DNA from: Actinomyces sp.
GTDB taxonomy: Bacteria > Actinomycetota > Actinomycetes > Actinomycetales > Actinomycetaceae
DNA length: 6,947 bases
NCBI RefSeq assembly: GCF_030530635.1
Contig: NZ_JAUMUL010000096.1
Coordinates: forward strand, 1 to 6,947
Direction of reading: 5' to 3'
Shown: positions 1 through 5,463 of the stretch, piece by piece
Position numbering within the stretch: position 1 is the stretch's first letter
Layout: every line of letters begins with the position of its first letter
Made by a program: the position numbers and the translations under genes
The notes under the pieces: model-generated
Told to the model about the DNA's origin: nothing
The model's database searches: none
Seen by the model: only the letters and a program-made list of their open reading frames with translations

Positions 1-55
1 GGGACTGGGAACGCTACACGCGGGTACCCGCGGCGGACAGGGCCACGGTTCAGGC
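1..55. repeat. Visible part of left copy of the IS target duplication
   Basis: Identical to 1922-1976 over all 55 bases; the next base differs (C at 56, A at 1977) because the IS starts there. The remainder of this copy is outside the window. Confidence 0.85.
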
Positions 56-59
56 CTGA
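1..59 (+). pseudogene. Sua5/YrdC-like gene, left fragment cut off by IS insertion
   Basis: The first 55 bases are identical to 1922-1976, inside the Sua5/YrdC-like remnant on the other side of the insertion sequence. In that frame they read GDWERYTRVPAADRATVQ, then an Ala codon completed by the first IS base. The next codon, TGA at 57-59, lies wholly inside the IS, so the left-hand product would end exactly at the junction. Most of this fragment lies before the window, so I cannot tell whether its N-terminal half (with the usual nucleotide and threonine binding residues) is intact. Identity is transferred from the better-preserved right fragment. Confidence 0.8.
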
Positions 60-67
60 CTCGTCTC
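56..67 (+). repeat. IS left terminal inverted repeat
   Basis: CTGACTCGTCTC pairs with the right end at 1747-1758 with one mismatch at position 5. Similarity beyond the twelfth base is only patchy. Its TGA at 57-59 acts as a stop for the interrupted gene. Confidence 0.85.
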
Positions 68-74
68 GTTTTTG

Positions 75-89
75 GTGACTGTGCGTCAC
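75..89. repeat. Subterminal palindrome inside IS left end
   Basis: GTGAC and GTCAC form a perfect 5-bp inverted repeat around a 5-base spacer, about 20 bases inside the IS left end. It could be a transposase or host-factor contact site, or chance. I saw no equivalent at the same distance from the right end. Confidence 0.35.
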
Positions 90-93
90 GATC

Positions 94-138
94 GGGGTTT
101 TTCGTTGGTGTGGTGTGGTTGGGTTGGTGGTTGTGGGG
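94..138 (+). other. G/T-only tract between IS end and transposase start
   Basis: This 45-base stretch of the plus strand is made of G and T apart from a single C at 103; bases 104-138 are entirely G and T. It has many GG, GGG and GGGG runs, enough for a two-tetrad G-quadruplex in principle. It lies in the non-coding leader of the transposase gene, where a promoter would be expected, but I see no convincing -35/-10 pair. The right end of the IS, read inward on the minus strand, is also G/T-rich. Confidence 0.5.
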
Positions 139-170
139 CACTAATCCGGTGGGCGGTAGAGTGATGGTGT

Positions 171-1743
171 GTGAGCCCGTATGTTCGTAAGGTGCGTACC
201 GCGTCGGGTGCTACGGCGGTGCAGATCGTGGCTAAGGAGCACGGGGTGCGCCGGGTTGTGGAGCATCTGGGCTCGGCACACGGGTGAGGCGGAGCTGGCG
301 GCCCTGGTTCAGGCGGGGCGGGAGAAGATCCGGGGCGGCCAGGGGGTGCTGGACCTGGCCGGCCTGCCACCGCAGGCCGCCGGCCAGGCCGCGTCGGCGG
401 TGGTTGAGTCCAAGCGCTCGGCCCTGCTGTGGGATGTGCTGTGTGGCGCATACGCGGCCCTGGGGCTGGATGAGGCTACTGGTGGGGATGAAGGCTTTAA
501 GCAGATGGTGCTTGCCCGGCTGATCGAGCCCACCAGCAAGGAGCAAGTACCCCGCGTAGTCAGTGAGCTGGGGGTGGGTAGCGTGTCGCGGGCATCCTTG
601 TTCCGGTCCCTGGCCCGCTGCATTACTGGCGACTACCGCTCCCGTATTCAGGCCGCCTGCCTGCGGCATGTCACCGGCCGCGGCGACCTGTCCCTGTGCC
701 TGTATGACGTGACGACCCTGTACTTCGAGGCGGAGAAGGAAGACGACCTACGGCGGGTGGGCTATTCCAAGGAGCGGCGGGTCGACCCGCAGGTCATCGT
801 GGGGCTGCTGGTGGATCGGGCGGGCTTCCCCCTACAGATAGGCTGCTGGGAGGGCAACAGGGCCGAGACCAGCACGCTGATCCCCATGGTCGAGGAGTTC
901 CGGGAGGCGTCGGGGACCGAGCACCTGGTCGTGGTCGCCGACGCCGGCATGCTCTCAGCAACCAACCTCGAAGCGCTCGATCAGGCCGGCTTGGGGTTCA
1001 TCGTCGGGTCCCGCATGACCAAGGCCCCGGCGGACCTGGACGCCCACTTCGCCTGGCATGGGGACGCCTTCACCGATGGGCAGGTGATCGACACCATCAC
1101 CCCACGCCGAGGCTCCACCAGCCGGGAACGCGACCAGAACGTCCGTGATGAGCCCGTCTGGAGTGCTCAGGCGTATCCCGGGTCGTGGCGCGCGGTGTGG
1201 GCCTACAGCGCGCGCCGGTTCGCCCGGGACAACAAGACCCTGACCGCGCAGGAGAACCGGGCTCGGGCGGTGGTCGCCGGGGACCGGCGCCCCAAGGCCA
1301 CCAGATTCGTCACCACCCGTAAGGGCGACCAGGTGCTGGATGAGGCCGGCCTGGCCCGCGCCAGGAGGCTCGCCGGGCTGAAAGGCTACGTGACCAACAT
1401 CCCCGCCACGGTGATGCCCGCCGGTGAGGTGATCGCCTCCTACCACGAGCTGTGGCACGTGGAGCAGTCCTTCCGAATGAGCAAGCACGACCTGCGGGCC
1501 AGGCCCGTCTTCCACCACACCCACGACGCCATCCAGGCCCACCTGACCGTCGTCATGGCCGCCTTGGCGGTAGCCCGCCATCTACAAGCCGCCACCGGCG
1601 TGAGCATCAAGCGACTCGTACGCGAACTACGGCCGCTCCAGGAAGTCACCATCACCATCAACGGACACCACGTCACCGCCCAACCCCAGACCACCCAGAC
1701 CGCACAGCAAATCCTCAACAACCTAAACACCGCAGGGCACTAA
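171..1743 (+). CDS. IS1634-family DDE transposase, N-terminus in a different frame (+1 shift near 282)
   Basis: DDE transposase that would cut and join the IS ends. The natural start is GTG at 171 (stop TGA at 162-164 in the same frame); it opens with YVRKVRTASGATAVQ and runs to LGSAH, the typical N-terminus of this family, but meets TGA at 285-287. The rest, from GEAELAALVQ at 283 to TAA at 1741-1743, is one base further on (+1). Joined, the protein is about 523 residues, the usual family length. In the downstream frame, numbered from an ATG at 181, likely catalytic residues are D176 (LYDVTTLYFE), D254 (VVVADAGML) and E428 (YHELWHVEQSFRMSKHDL), the last in the conserved E region that ends with RPVFHH. 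Either a one-base insertion inactivated it, or a +1 programmed shift makes the full protein. The ATG at 181 gives an Arg/Cys/Trp-rich nonsense start and is not preferred. Confidence 0.85.
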
Positions 1744-1746
1744 AGT

Positions 1747-1758
1747 GAGACGACTCAG
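1747..1758 (-). repeat. IS right terminal inverted repeat
   Basis: Read inward on the minus strand it is CTGAGTCGTCTC, matching the left terminus at 11 of 12 positions. It begins 3 bases after the transposase stop codon, a tight packing common in IS elements. Confidence 0.83.
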
Positions 1759-1976
1759 GAGCGGCGAGCCACCCCTATGAATAACCCTCCTGGAACGAGG
1801 TGGCGATCGAGCGGGCCTTCGCCATCAAGCGCCGCCCGGCGACCTCCCCGTTGACCCTCTTCCTGCGCCATCAAGCGCCGCCCGGCGACCTCCCCGTTGA
1901 CCCTCCTCCTGCGGCACTCCGGGGACTGGGAACGCTACACGCGGGTACCCGCGGCGGACAGGGCCACGGTTCAGGC
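1759..1976. repeat. Right copy of a long IS target duplication (about 218 bp inferred; 55 bp visible on the left)
   Basis: Seen: bases 1-55 equal 1922-1976 without mismatch, and the match ends at the IS left boundary. Inferred: a target duplication must abut both IS ends, so the right copy should run from 1759 to 1976, and the other 163 bases of the left copy should lie before the window. Long and variable direct repeats are described for IS1634 and for IS1549, so this length is plausible for the family although it would be extreme for most IS elements. Confidence 0.75.
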
Positions 1977-2376
1977 ACTGGCGGCGGCGTTCTGGCCCGG
2001 CCCTTTCAACCTGGTCCTGCCGCGCAGCGACGCGGTGCCCGACTTCCTGGTGCGCGGAGGCAGCACGGTTGCGCTCGGGGTGTTGTCCAACCCGACCCTG
2101 CAACGACTATTGGACCTCGTCGGTCGGCCGGTGGCGATGACCTCGGCGAACCTGTCCGGGAGGGCCGACGGCGTCCTAGTGGATCTGAAACTCGCGAGCG
2201 AGCAGATCGGCGACGCGGTGGACCTGATCCTCGAAGGCGGGCATCAGGGCACCACGGCATCGTCGACGATCGTCAAGGTTCAGGACGGCCGGGTGACGAT
2301 CCTGCGGCAGGGAGACGTGCGCCCGGGCGCCATTCGTGCCGCCTTGACTGGGGTGAGTGTCGCGACCGACTTCTAG
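1800..2376 (+). pseudogene. Sua5/YrdC/TsaC-like gene (threonylcarbamoyl-AMP synthase family), right fragment, frameshifted
   Basis: Intact members make threonylcarbamoyl-AMP from threonine, bicarbonate and ATP for the t6A modification of tRNAs reading ANN codons. The remnant shows KRRPATSPLT (the K-x-R-P block), AAAFWPGPFNLVLPR, VAMTSANLSG, and a C-terminal ILEGGHQGTTASSTIVKV...ILRQGDVRPGAI, all characteristic of the fold; the last block usually carries the S-T-[IV]-V motif. The good frame runs from 1867 to TAG at 2374-2376. Upstream, EVAIERAFAIKRRP in a second frame is separated from it by a 46-bp tandem duplication, and TAA at 1782-1784 blocks that frame further up. With the IS this makes at least three lesions, so it is a pseudogene. 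A TTG at 1897 could start a 159-residue piece, but that would lack the substrate-binding N-terminal half. An intact paralogue elsewhere is expected, since this function is usually essential. Confidence 0.82.
1821..1912. repeat. 46-bp tandem duplication inside the Sua5-like remnant
   Basis: Units 1821-1866 and 1867-1912 start GCCATCAAGCGCCGCCCGGC and differ at one base (T at 1860, C at 1906). Because 46 is not a multiple of three, the second copy moves the reading frame by one. The second unit is in frame with the preserved downstream protein (AIKRRPATSPLTLLL), while the first is in frame with AIERAFAIKRRP upstream, so deleting one unit would restore continuity across this point. Confidence 0.93.
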
Positions 2377-2525
2377 GCGCTCAGGCCGGCGTCGGCCCGG
2401 ATATGCTCTCTACTACGCCACTTCGGTGTCGGGAACGCCGGTTAGCGGTGTGCTGTATGGCTCGGAGGACTTCAACAGACCGTTGAGGCGTCATGGACGG
2501 TGAACCGGCTCGTTTGAAGAGCTGG
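2377..2525. other. Convergent intergenic region with small hairpins
   Basis: Lies between the stop of the Sua5-like remnant (plus) and the stop of the regulator gene (minus). It has three short inverted repeats: GGCCG/CGGCC at 2384-2397 with a 4-base loop, TCAAC/GTTGA at 2472-2486 with a 5-base loop, and CCGGCTC/GAGCTGG at 2505-2525. None is followed by a T run. I see no credible gene here. Confidence 0.5.
2505..2525 (-). terminator. Possible terminator hairpin at the end of the export locus
   Basis: CCGGCTC and GAGCTGG form a 7-bp stem (one G-T pair on the plus strand, one A-C mismatch on the minus strand) with a 7-base loop. It begins immediately after the regulator stop codon at 2526-2528. 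The position suits a transcript end, but there is no U tract, so it may be a weak or factor-dependent terminator, or chance. Confidence 0.3.
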
Positions 2526-2858
2526 CTATCGCTGCTCCGCGTGCGTGTGAGCGTTCAAGGGTGTTCTGATCAAGGTCTGCAACTGGCGCACGTAGTCTTC
2601 AAATGCCGTGACGCCCCGGCTGGTGACTCTGATTCGTGTCTGGGCGACGCCGCGACGAGTGAAAGTCTTGGTTGTTGCCAGGTAGCCTGCTCGCTCAAGG
2701 CGCTTAATATGAGCGGACATGTTTCCGGGCGTCATTTCAAGAAGGTTCTGCAGGCGGGAGAACGTGATCTCGCTGTTCTCGCCCAGCTCGACCAGCGCCG
2801 ACATAATCTTCAGCCGCGTCGGGGCGTGGATCAACTCATCCATCTCAATGGGAGACAT
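2526..2858 (-). CDS. Winged-helix transcriptional regulator (MarR/ArsR-like, HTH_34 type), 110 aa
   Basis: A small DNA-binding protein made of little more than one winged helix. Residues about 8-30 (IHAPTRLKIMSALVELGE) form the first helices; 32-60 form the helix-turn-helix (TFSRLQNLLEMTPGNMSAHIK, then RLERAGYL); 62-80 form a basic wing (TTKTFTRRG, RIRVTS); and 82-96 form a closing helix that probably dimerises. This matches the short family often annotated as winged-helix DNA-binding or MarR-like, usually encoded next to membrane proteins or ABC exporters. ATG at 2858 is chosen because an in-frame TAG lies 18 bases upstream with no better start between; its own Shine-Dalgarno is weak (AAGG). 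It is last in the minus-strand locus, 85 bases after the six-helix membrane protein. I infer that it represses the locus through the repeats at 5442-5463; the ligand is unknown. Confidence 0.83.
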   Translation of the reverse strand: MSPIEMDELIHAPTRLKIMSALVELGENSEITFSRLQNLLEMTPGNMSAHIKRLERAGYLATTKTFTRRGVAQTRIRVTSRGVTAFEDYVRQLQTLIRTPLNAHTHAEQR

Positions 2859-2884
2859 CAGATGATACCTTGAGGGCTATGCAT
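2858..2884 (-). CDS. Possible 8-codon leader ORF coupled to the regulator gene
   Basis: ATG at 2884 reads MHSPQGII and stops at TGA (2860-2858), whose A is the A of the regulator ATG, a TGATG junction typical of termination-reinitiation. GGAG lies 9 bases upstream of the ATG, a better ribosome site than the regulator has itself. It is too short for coding statistics and may be chance. If real, it would load ribosomes for the regulator rather than make a functional peptide. Confidence 0.3.
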   Translation of the reverse strand: MHSPQGII

Positions 2885-2943
2885 AAGGGTGGTCTCCTGT
2901 CCTGTGCCTGCTGTGCGCGCCGCGTGTTCCTACGGGAAGGGCC

Positions 2944-3585
2944 CTAGGGTCGCCCACGCTGGACCGGTGAAGCGATGAGTGAGCCTCTTCGAGCGGGAGG
3001 CTTGGCCGCCAGTGCGCAGGTGAGGAAACCGGCCGCCGAGAGCACACCGATGGTGGGGAGCATCAGCGGCATTCCGAGTAGCATACCGACGCCGCCGACT
3101 GTGATTAGCCATAGGCCGAGGATACTCTCCTGGCGACCGCCGAAGTAGGTGCCTGATAAGAAGTAGATGGCCCCCATGAAGATGCATGAAGTAGCATAAG
3201 CGATGTGCTCCACGTCATCGACCGGCAACTGTGCGCCGACAGTTGCGGTTATTGACAGAGTCAGCACCAGTCCAAACAGCCAGGCGATGCCGAAGAAAGT
3301 CGGTCTTCTGGCGGTCTCCCCGTGGATGCCGTCATACTGCTTGAAGCTGTGGGTTAAGATGACGAGGAGTGAAACCGGGCCGATGACGGCAACCATCCAG
3401 CCCGTGCCGCCGATGCCGGGAAAGGCCTGCTGCAGGGCGTACTGGCCGCCGAATGCCAAGAGGTATGTTGCTGCAAGGAGCAGATAAATGAAACGGTCGT
3501 TGATTTGTGTGCGACGGCGAAATGCCGTGCGGAGTTCGTCGATGCGCTCAACGATGGCCGCCGCCTCGTCTCTTTCATCAGGCAT
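2944..3585 (-). CDS. Six-helix integral membrane protein of unknown function, 213 aa
   Basis: I do not recognise a named family. The N-terminus (residues 1-30, DERDEAAAIVERIDELRTAF) is charged, probably helical and cytoplasmic. Six hydrophobic segments follow at about 31-49, 60-79, 95-116, 128-148, 153-172 and 175-193, then a basic tail (KPPARRGS, VQRGRP) that by the positive-inside rule should also be cytoplasmic. No catalytic motif, signal peptide or transporter signature is evident. The ATG at 3585 has a strong Shine-Dalgarno, GAAGGAGG at 3602-3595, 9 bases upstream. It lies between the ABC permease and the winged-helix gene on the same strand. Proteins of this shape are commonly encoded just upstream of such regulators in actinobacteria, so it may be an accessory exporter subunit, an immunity-type protein, or a membrane sensor that sequesters the regulator. 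These roles are inference. Confidence 0.75.
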   Translation of the reverse strand: MPDERDEAAAIVERIDELRTAFRRRTQINDRFIYLLLAATYLLAFGGQYALQQAFPGIGGTGWMVAVIGPVSLLVILTHSFKQYDGIHGETARRPTFFGIAWLFGLVLTLSITATVGAQLPVDDVEHIAYATSCIFMGAIYFLSGTYFGGRQESILGLWLITVGGVGMLLGMPLMLPTIGVLSAAGFLTCALAAKPPARRGSLIASPVQRGRP

Positions 3586-3676
3586 GATGCTCGGGCCTCC
3601 TTCGCTGGCATGTCAGTCTACATGATGTGGGCGCACCGGGATCGTTGCGTGGCTGAGGCGTATCAAGGCATCCCAT
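3578..3676 (-). CDS. Possible small ORF (32 aa) between permease and membrane protein
   Basis: ATG at 3676 opens a 32-codon frame with GGAG 7 bases upstream, ideal spacing. Its stop TGA (3580-3578) lies 3-5 bases past the ATG at 3585 of the next gene, so the frames overlap by 8 bases. The peptide starts MGCLDTPQPR, is polar and basic, has Cys at 3, 19 and 23, and ends RRRPEHHA. It has no hydrophobic core and no leader-peptide processing motif I recognise. It fills most of the otherwise empty 156-base gap. Short open frames are common by chance in GC-rich DNA, so support is only the ribosome site and the coupling geometry. Confidence 0.28.
   Translation of the reverse strand: MGCLDTPQPRNDPGAPTSCRLTCQRRRPEHHA
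3609..3624. repeat. Small inverted repeat before the membrane-protein gene
   Basis: CATGT and ACATG flank a 6-base spacer, about 24-39 bases upstream of the start at 3585. On the minus strand the spacer edge reads TAGACT, resembling the TAGAGT -10 before the ATPase gene, but no good -35 lies 17 bases further up. It may be a secondary operator or promoter, or chance. Confidence 0.3.
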
Positions 3677-3741
3677 AAAAGGACTCCCGTGGCGGCGGAA
3701 CGCAGGTGACTAGGAGATTGTGGAAACCGTGTGTCTGTCCT

Positions 3742-4527
3742 CTACCTGAAATTCCGCCCCTCATCGCGACGGTATAGTGCTACCGAGCCGGCGGTCGCAA
3801 TGGTAGTCCACGCGAGAACGACCGCTAGGTTGCTCGGGTTGAATGGCCGGTTCGCCAGATAGTCGGAGGTGATGGTTCCGGCTGCGCCTGTTGGCAGGAG
3901 CTTGGCAACGGCGTCGACCCACGGAGGCATCGGCATGCCGCTAATTCCGCCGAAGAGGATCATAGCGAACGCGACGGTCAGGCTCACGGCGAGGGCTGTC
4001 TTCTTCGATAGGAGGAATCCGAGGGCGAGGCCTAGTGTTGTGATTGGGAGGGTCAATATTAGTGCGACACCTAGGATTACTGCCGACTGGCTGGGCGTGG
4101 GCTGGGCGGCGGTAACCAGAACGCCGATGATGAATGTTCCTACTGCACTGATCAGCGCGCATGCTATCGGTGCGGCAATCCAGCCGACCAGTCGCGGCCC
4201 GGGCCCTGTGGGCAGTGTGCGGGAGAATAGATAGAAATCGCTTTCGCGAGCCTCCGGCACTCCTGTGGCAGGGAAGTTCGTGCACACCATTAGTACGCCG
4301 ACCAGGCTCAGGTATCCGATCAGTGAGAGAGCGAGCCCCGGGTCTGACTGAATGTTCATCGGGGAGACGAAGAAGAACATGAGCATGATCAATGGGTATG
4401 CGATGTTCAGGATTACGGCGGTGGGCTCTTTCAGCCAGGTCGATAGCTCAAATCGTGTCCACGCCCATGCGAGTCTCGTCGGCGATTGAAGATTGATTCG
4501 CGCATCGTGGTCCGCGCCGGTAGTCAT
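3742..4527 (-). CDS. ABC-2 type transporter permease, 261 aa
   Basis: Membrane half of a small ABC exporter, working with the ATPase encoded just before it. It has six likely transmembrane segments at about residues 36-54, 66-84, 114-140, 148-172, 177-197 and 233-251, with a cytoplasmic N-terminus and a charged C-terminus (YRRDEGRNF). The loop at 86-113 (EARESDFYLFSRTLPTGPG) has the R/E-rich, S-R-x-L-P pattern that ABC-2 permeases of the DrrB/NodJ kind place between helices 2 and 3, where the ATPase couples. The start overlaps the ATPase stop in an ATGA junction (4527-4524), with AGGAGG inside the end of the ATPase gene, so the two are translationally coupled. The substrate (drug, lipid or peptide) cannot be read from sequence. 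Confidence 0.88.
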   Translation of the reverse strand: MTTGADHDARINLQSPTRLAWAWTRFELSTWLKEPTAVILNIAYPLIMLMFFFVSPMNIQSDPGLALSLIGYLSLVGVLMVCTNFPATGVPEARESDFYLFSRTLPTGPGPRLVGWIAAPIACALISAVGTFIIGVLVTAAQPTPSQSAVILGVALILTLPITTLGLALGFLLSKKTALAVSLTVAFAMILFGGISGMPMPPWVDAVAKLLPTGAAGTITSDYLANRPFNPSNLAVVLAWTTIATAGSVALYRRDEGRNFR

Positions 4528-5420
4528 GAGACCTCCTGACCCGTGGTTAGTTGGGCGAATGCTTCTTCCAGGCTTGGCCTGCGGATATCAATGTCCGAGT
4601 AACGGACGCCCGCGTCGGCGAGCGACTGGAGTGCGCTGCTGGCGTCGTCAACGTGAAGTATGACGTCTCGGCCGTCCCTACGGGCATTGCGGATGTTCGC
4701 CAGTCTTAGTGCGCGGTCATCGGCGGTCGTTACGCGGATGACGGTGGTGGCGGCGCGTTGCACGAAGGAGGCCGCGTCGTCGTCGGCGATGACGCAGCCT
4801 TCGCGAATCATGACGATACGGTCAGAGAGTGCCTGAACCTCCTCGAGGTAATGGCTTGTAAGCAAGATTGTGACACCCTGACTCGCTCTCTCCTGGATGG
4901 TGTCCCACAAATGTCGGCGCGCGGTGACGTCCAATCCGGTTGACGGCTCGTCGAGCAGCACGAGACGCGGTCGGCCGACGAAGGCGAGCGCGACCGACAG
5001 GAGCCGCTGTTGCCCTCCGGATAGCGAGCCGGCGGCCTTCTTAGAGAGGTGGTCCAGGCCAAAGGCGCTGAGTAATTCCTCGGGCGCTTCGTGGTCAGCG
5101 AAGTGCTCAGCCACGAACCGCACGAGTTTGAGGACGCTCATAGTCTTCACGATTCCGGGCCCTTGAGGCATGACTCCGAGGCGGACTCTGGCCTCGGGGT
5201 TGCGTGGATCGGCGCCGAACAGCCTGACCTCTCCGGCGCTCGGGCGGCGCAGGCCGGCGATCAGGCTGAGAAGTGTGGTCTTGCCCGATCCATTCGGTCC
5301 GAGCAGGCCCACGGTCCCGCCAGCGCTTATCTGGAGGTTGAGTCCCGTGAGCGCGTGCACCTGGCCGAAGCGCTTGCCTACGTTCTCAAGCGCCACGGGT
5401 GTGTCGAAGTCGAGCCGCAT
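4524..5420 (-). CDS. ABC transporter ATP-binding protein (DrrA/CcmA type), 298 aa
   Basis: Cytoplasmic ATPase that drives the exporter. All nucleotide-binding motifs are present: Walker A GPNGSGKTT at residues 41-49, Q-loop Q86 (VMPQGPG), signature LSGGQQR at 133-139, Walker B LVLLDEP at 153-159 followed by the STGLD D-loop, and switch His190 (LLTSHYLEE). An extra C-terminal stretch of about 80 residues after IVMIREG, ending RRPSLEEAFAQLT, is typical of exporters of the DrrA/NatA/CcmA kind (the S-L-E-x-x-F motif). The ATG at 5420 has TAGGAGG 5-11 bases upstream. It is the first gene of the locus, 91 bases after the iron-sulfur gene, with its own promoter in that gap. Confidence 0.93.
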   Translation of the reverse strand: MRLDFDTPVALENVGKRFGQVHALTGLNLQISAGGTVGLLGPNGSGKTTLLSLIAGLRRPSAGEVRLFGADPRNPEARVRLGVMPQGPGIVKTMSVLKLVRFVAEHFADHEAPEELLSAFGLDHLSKKAAGSLSGGQQRLLSVALAFVGRPRLVLLDEPSTGLDVTARRHLWDTIQERASQGVTILLTSHYLEEVQALSDRIVMIREGCVIADDDAASFVQRAATTVIRVTTADDRALRLANIRNARRDGRDVILHVDDASSALQSLADAGVRYSDIDIRRPSLEEAFAQLTTGQEVS

Positions 5421-5441
5421 GACACCTCCTACGCGATTATG

Positions 5442-5463
5442 TAGAGGACTCTATGACGTAGAG
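5442..5463. promoter_or_regulatory. Candidate operator: three alternating TAGAG/CTCTA half-sites
   Basis: On the plus strand, TAGAG (5442-5446), CTCTA (5449-5453) and TAGAG (5459-5463) are perfect half-sites in alternating orientation, with spacers of 2 and 5 bases. The middle site can pair with either neighbour, giving two overlapping palindromes. They cover the -10 box, part of the spacer and the expected transcription start of the ATPase promoter, the classic place for a repressor. The winged-helix protein encoded at the end of the locus is the natural candidate to bind here. That link is inference. Confidence 0.6.

Larger units (their letters stand above)
56..1758 (+). mobile_element. IS1634-family insertion sequence, complete, about 1703 bp
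   Basis: The element is bounded by imperfect terminal inverted repeats: CTGACTCGTCTC at 56-67 and, read inward from the right end, CTGAGTCGTCTC at 1758-1747 (11 of 12 match). It holds one long transposase gene that nearly fills it. The left boundary is confirmed independently: the flanking 55 bases match 1922-1976 and the match ends exactly where the inverted repeat starts. Size, single DDE transposase, short inverted repeats and a long flanking direct repeat all fit the IS1634/IS1549 group, which is known for long, variable target duplications. It interrupts a Sua5/YrdC-like gene. Mobility is uncertain because the transposase is split over two frames. Confidence 0.88.

Noticed and set aside
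181..282. ATG at 181 as the transposase start
   Set aside because: It gives a Cys/Arg/Trp-rich N-terminus unlike the family, while the overlapping frame from GTG 171 reads YVRKVRTASGATAVQ and continues to LGSAH, the expected start.
955..1581. 208-codon open frame on the minus strand inside the transposase
   Set aside because: Gly/Val/His-rich antisense shadow of the transposase, with no recognisable domain; GC-rich genes commonly leave such frames open.
1821..1912. 46-bp repeat as a CRISPR unit or attachment site
   Set aside because: Two head-to-tail copies with no spacer, lying in coding sequence and encoding the conserved KRRP block; it is a simple tandem duplication.
2384..2397. GGCCG/CGGCC hairpin after the Sua5-like stop as an intrinsic terminator
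   Set aside because: Only a 5-bp stem with no following T run; GC-rich DNA yields many of these by chance.
1800..2486. 228-codon frame read through the Sua5-like remnant
   Set aside because: Only its first ~23 codons belong to the Sua5 frame; after the 46-bp duplication it is Gly/Arg/Pro-rich out-of-frame translation.
2493..2873. 126-codon plus-strand frame
   Set aside because: Fully opposite the winged-helix regulator, which has clear helix-turn-helix and wing features; the plus-strand product has no domain-like pattern.
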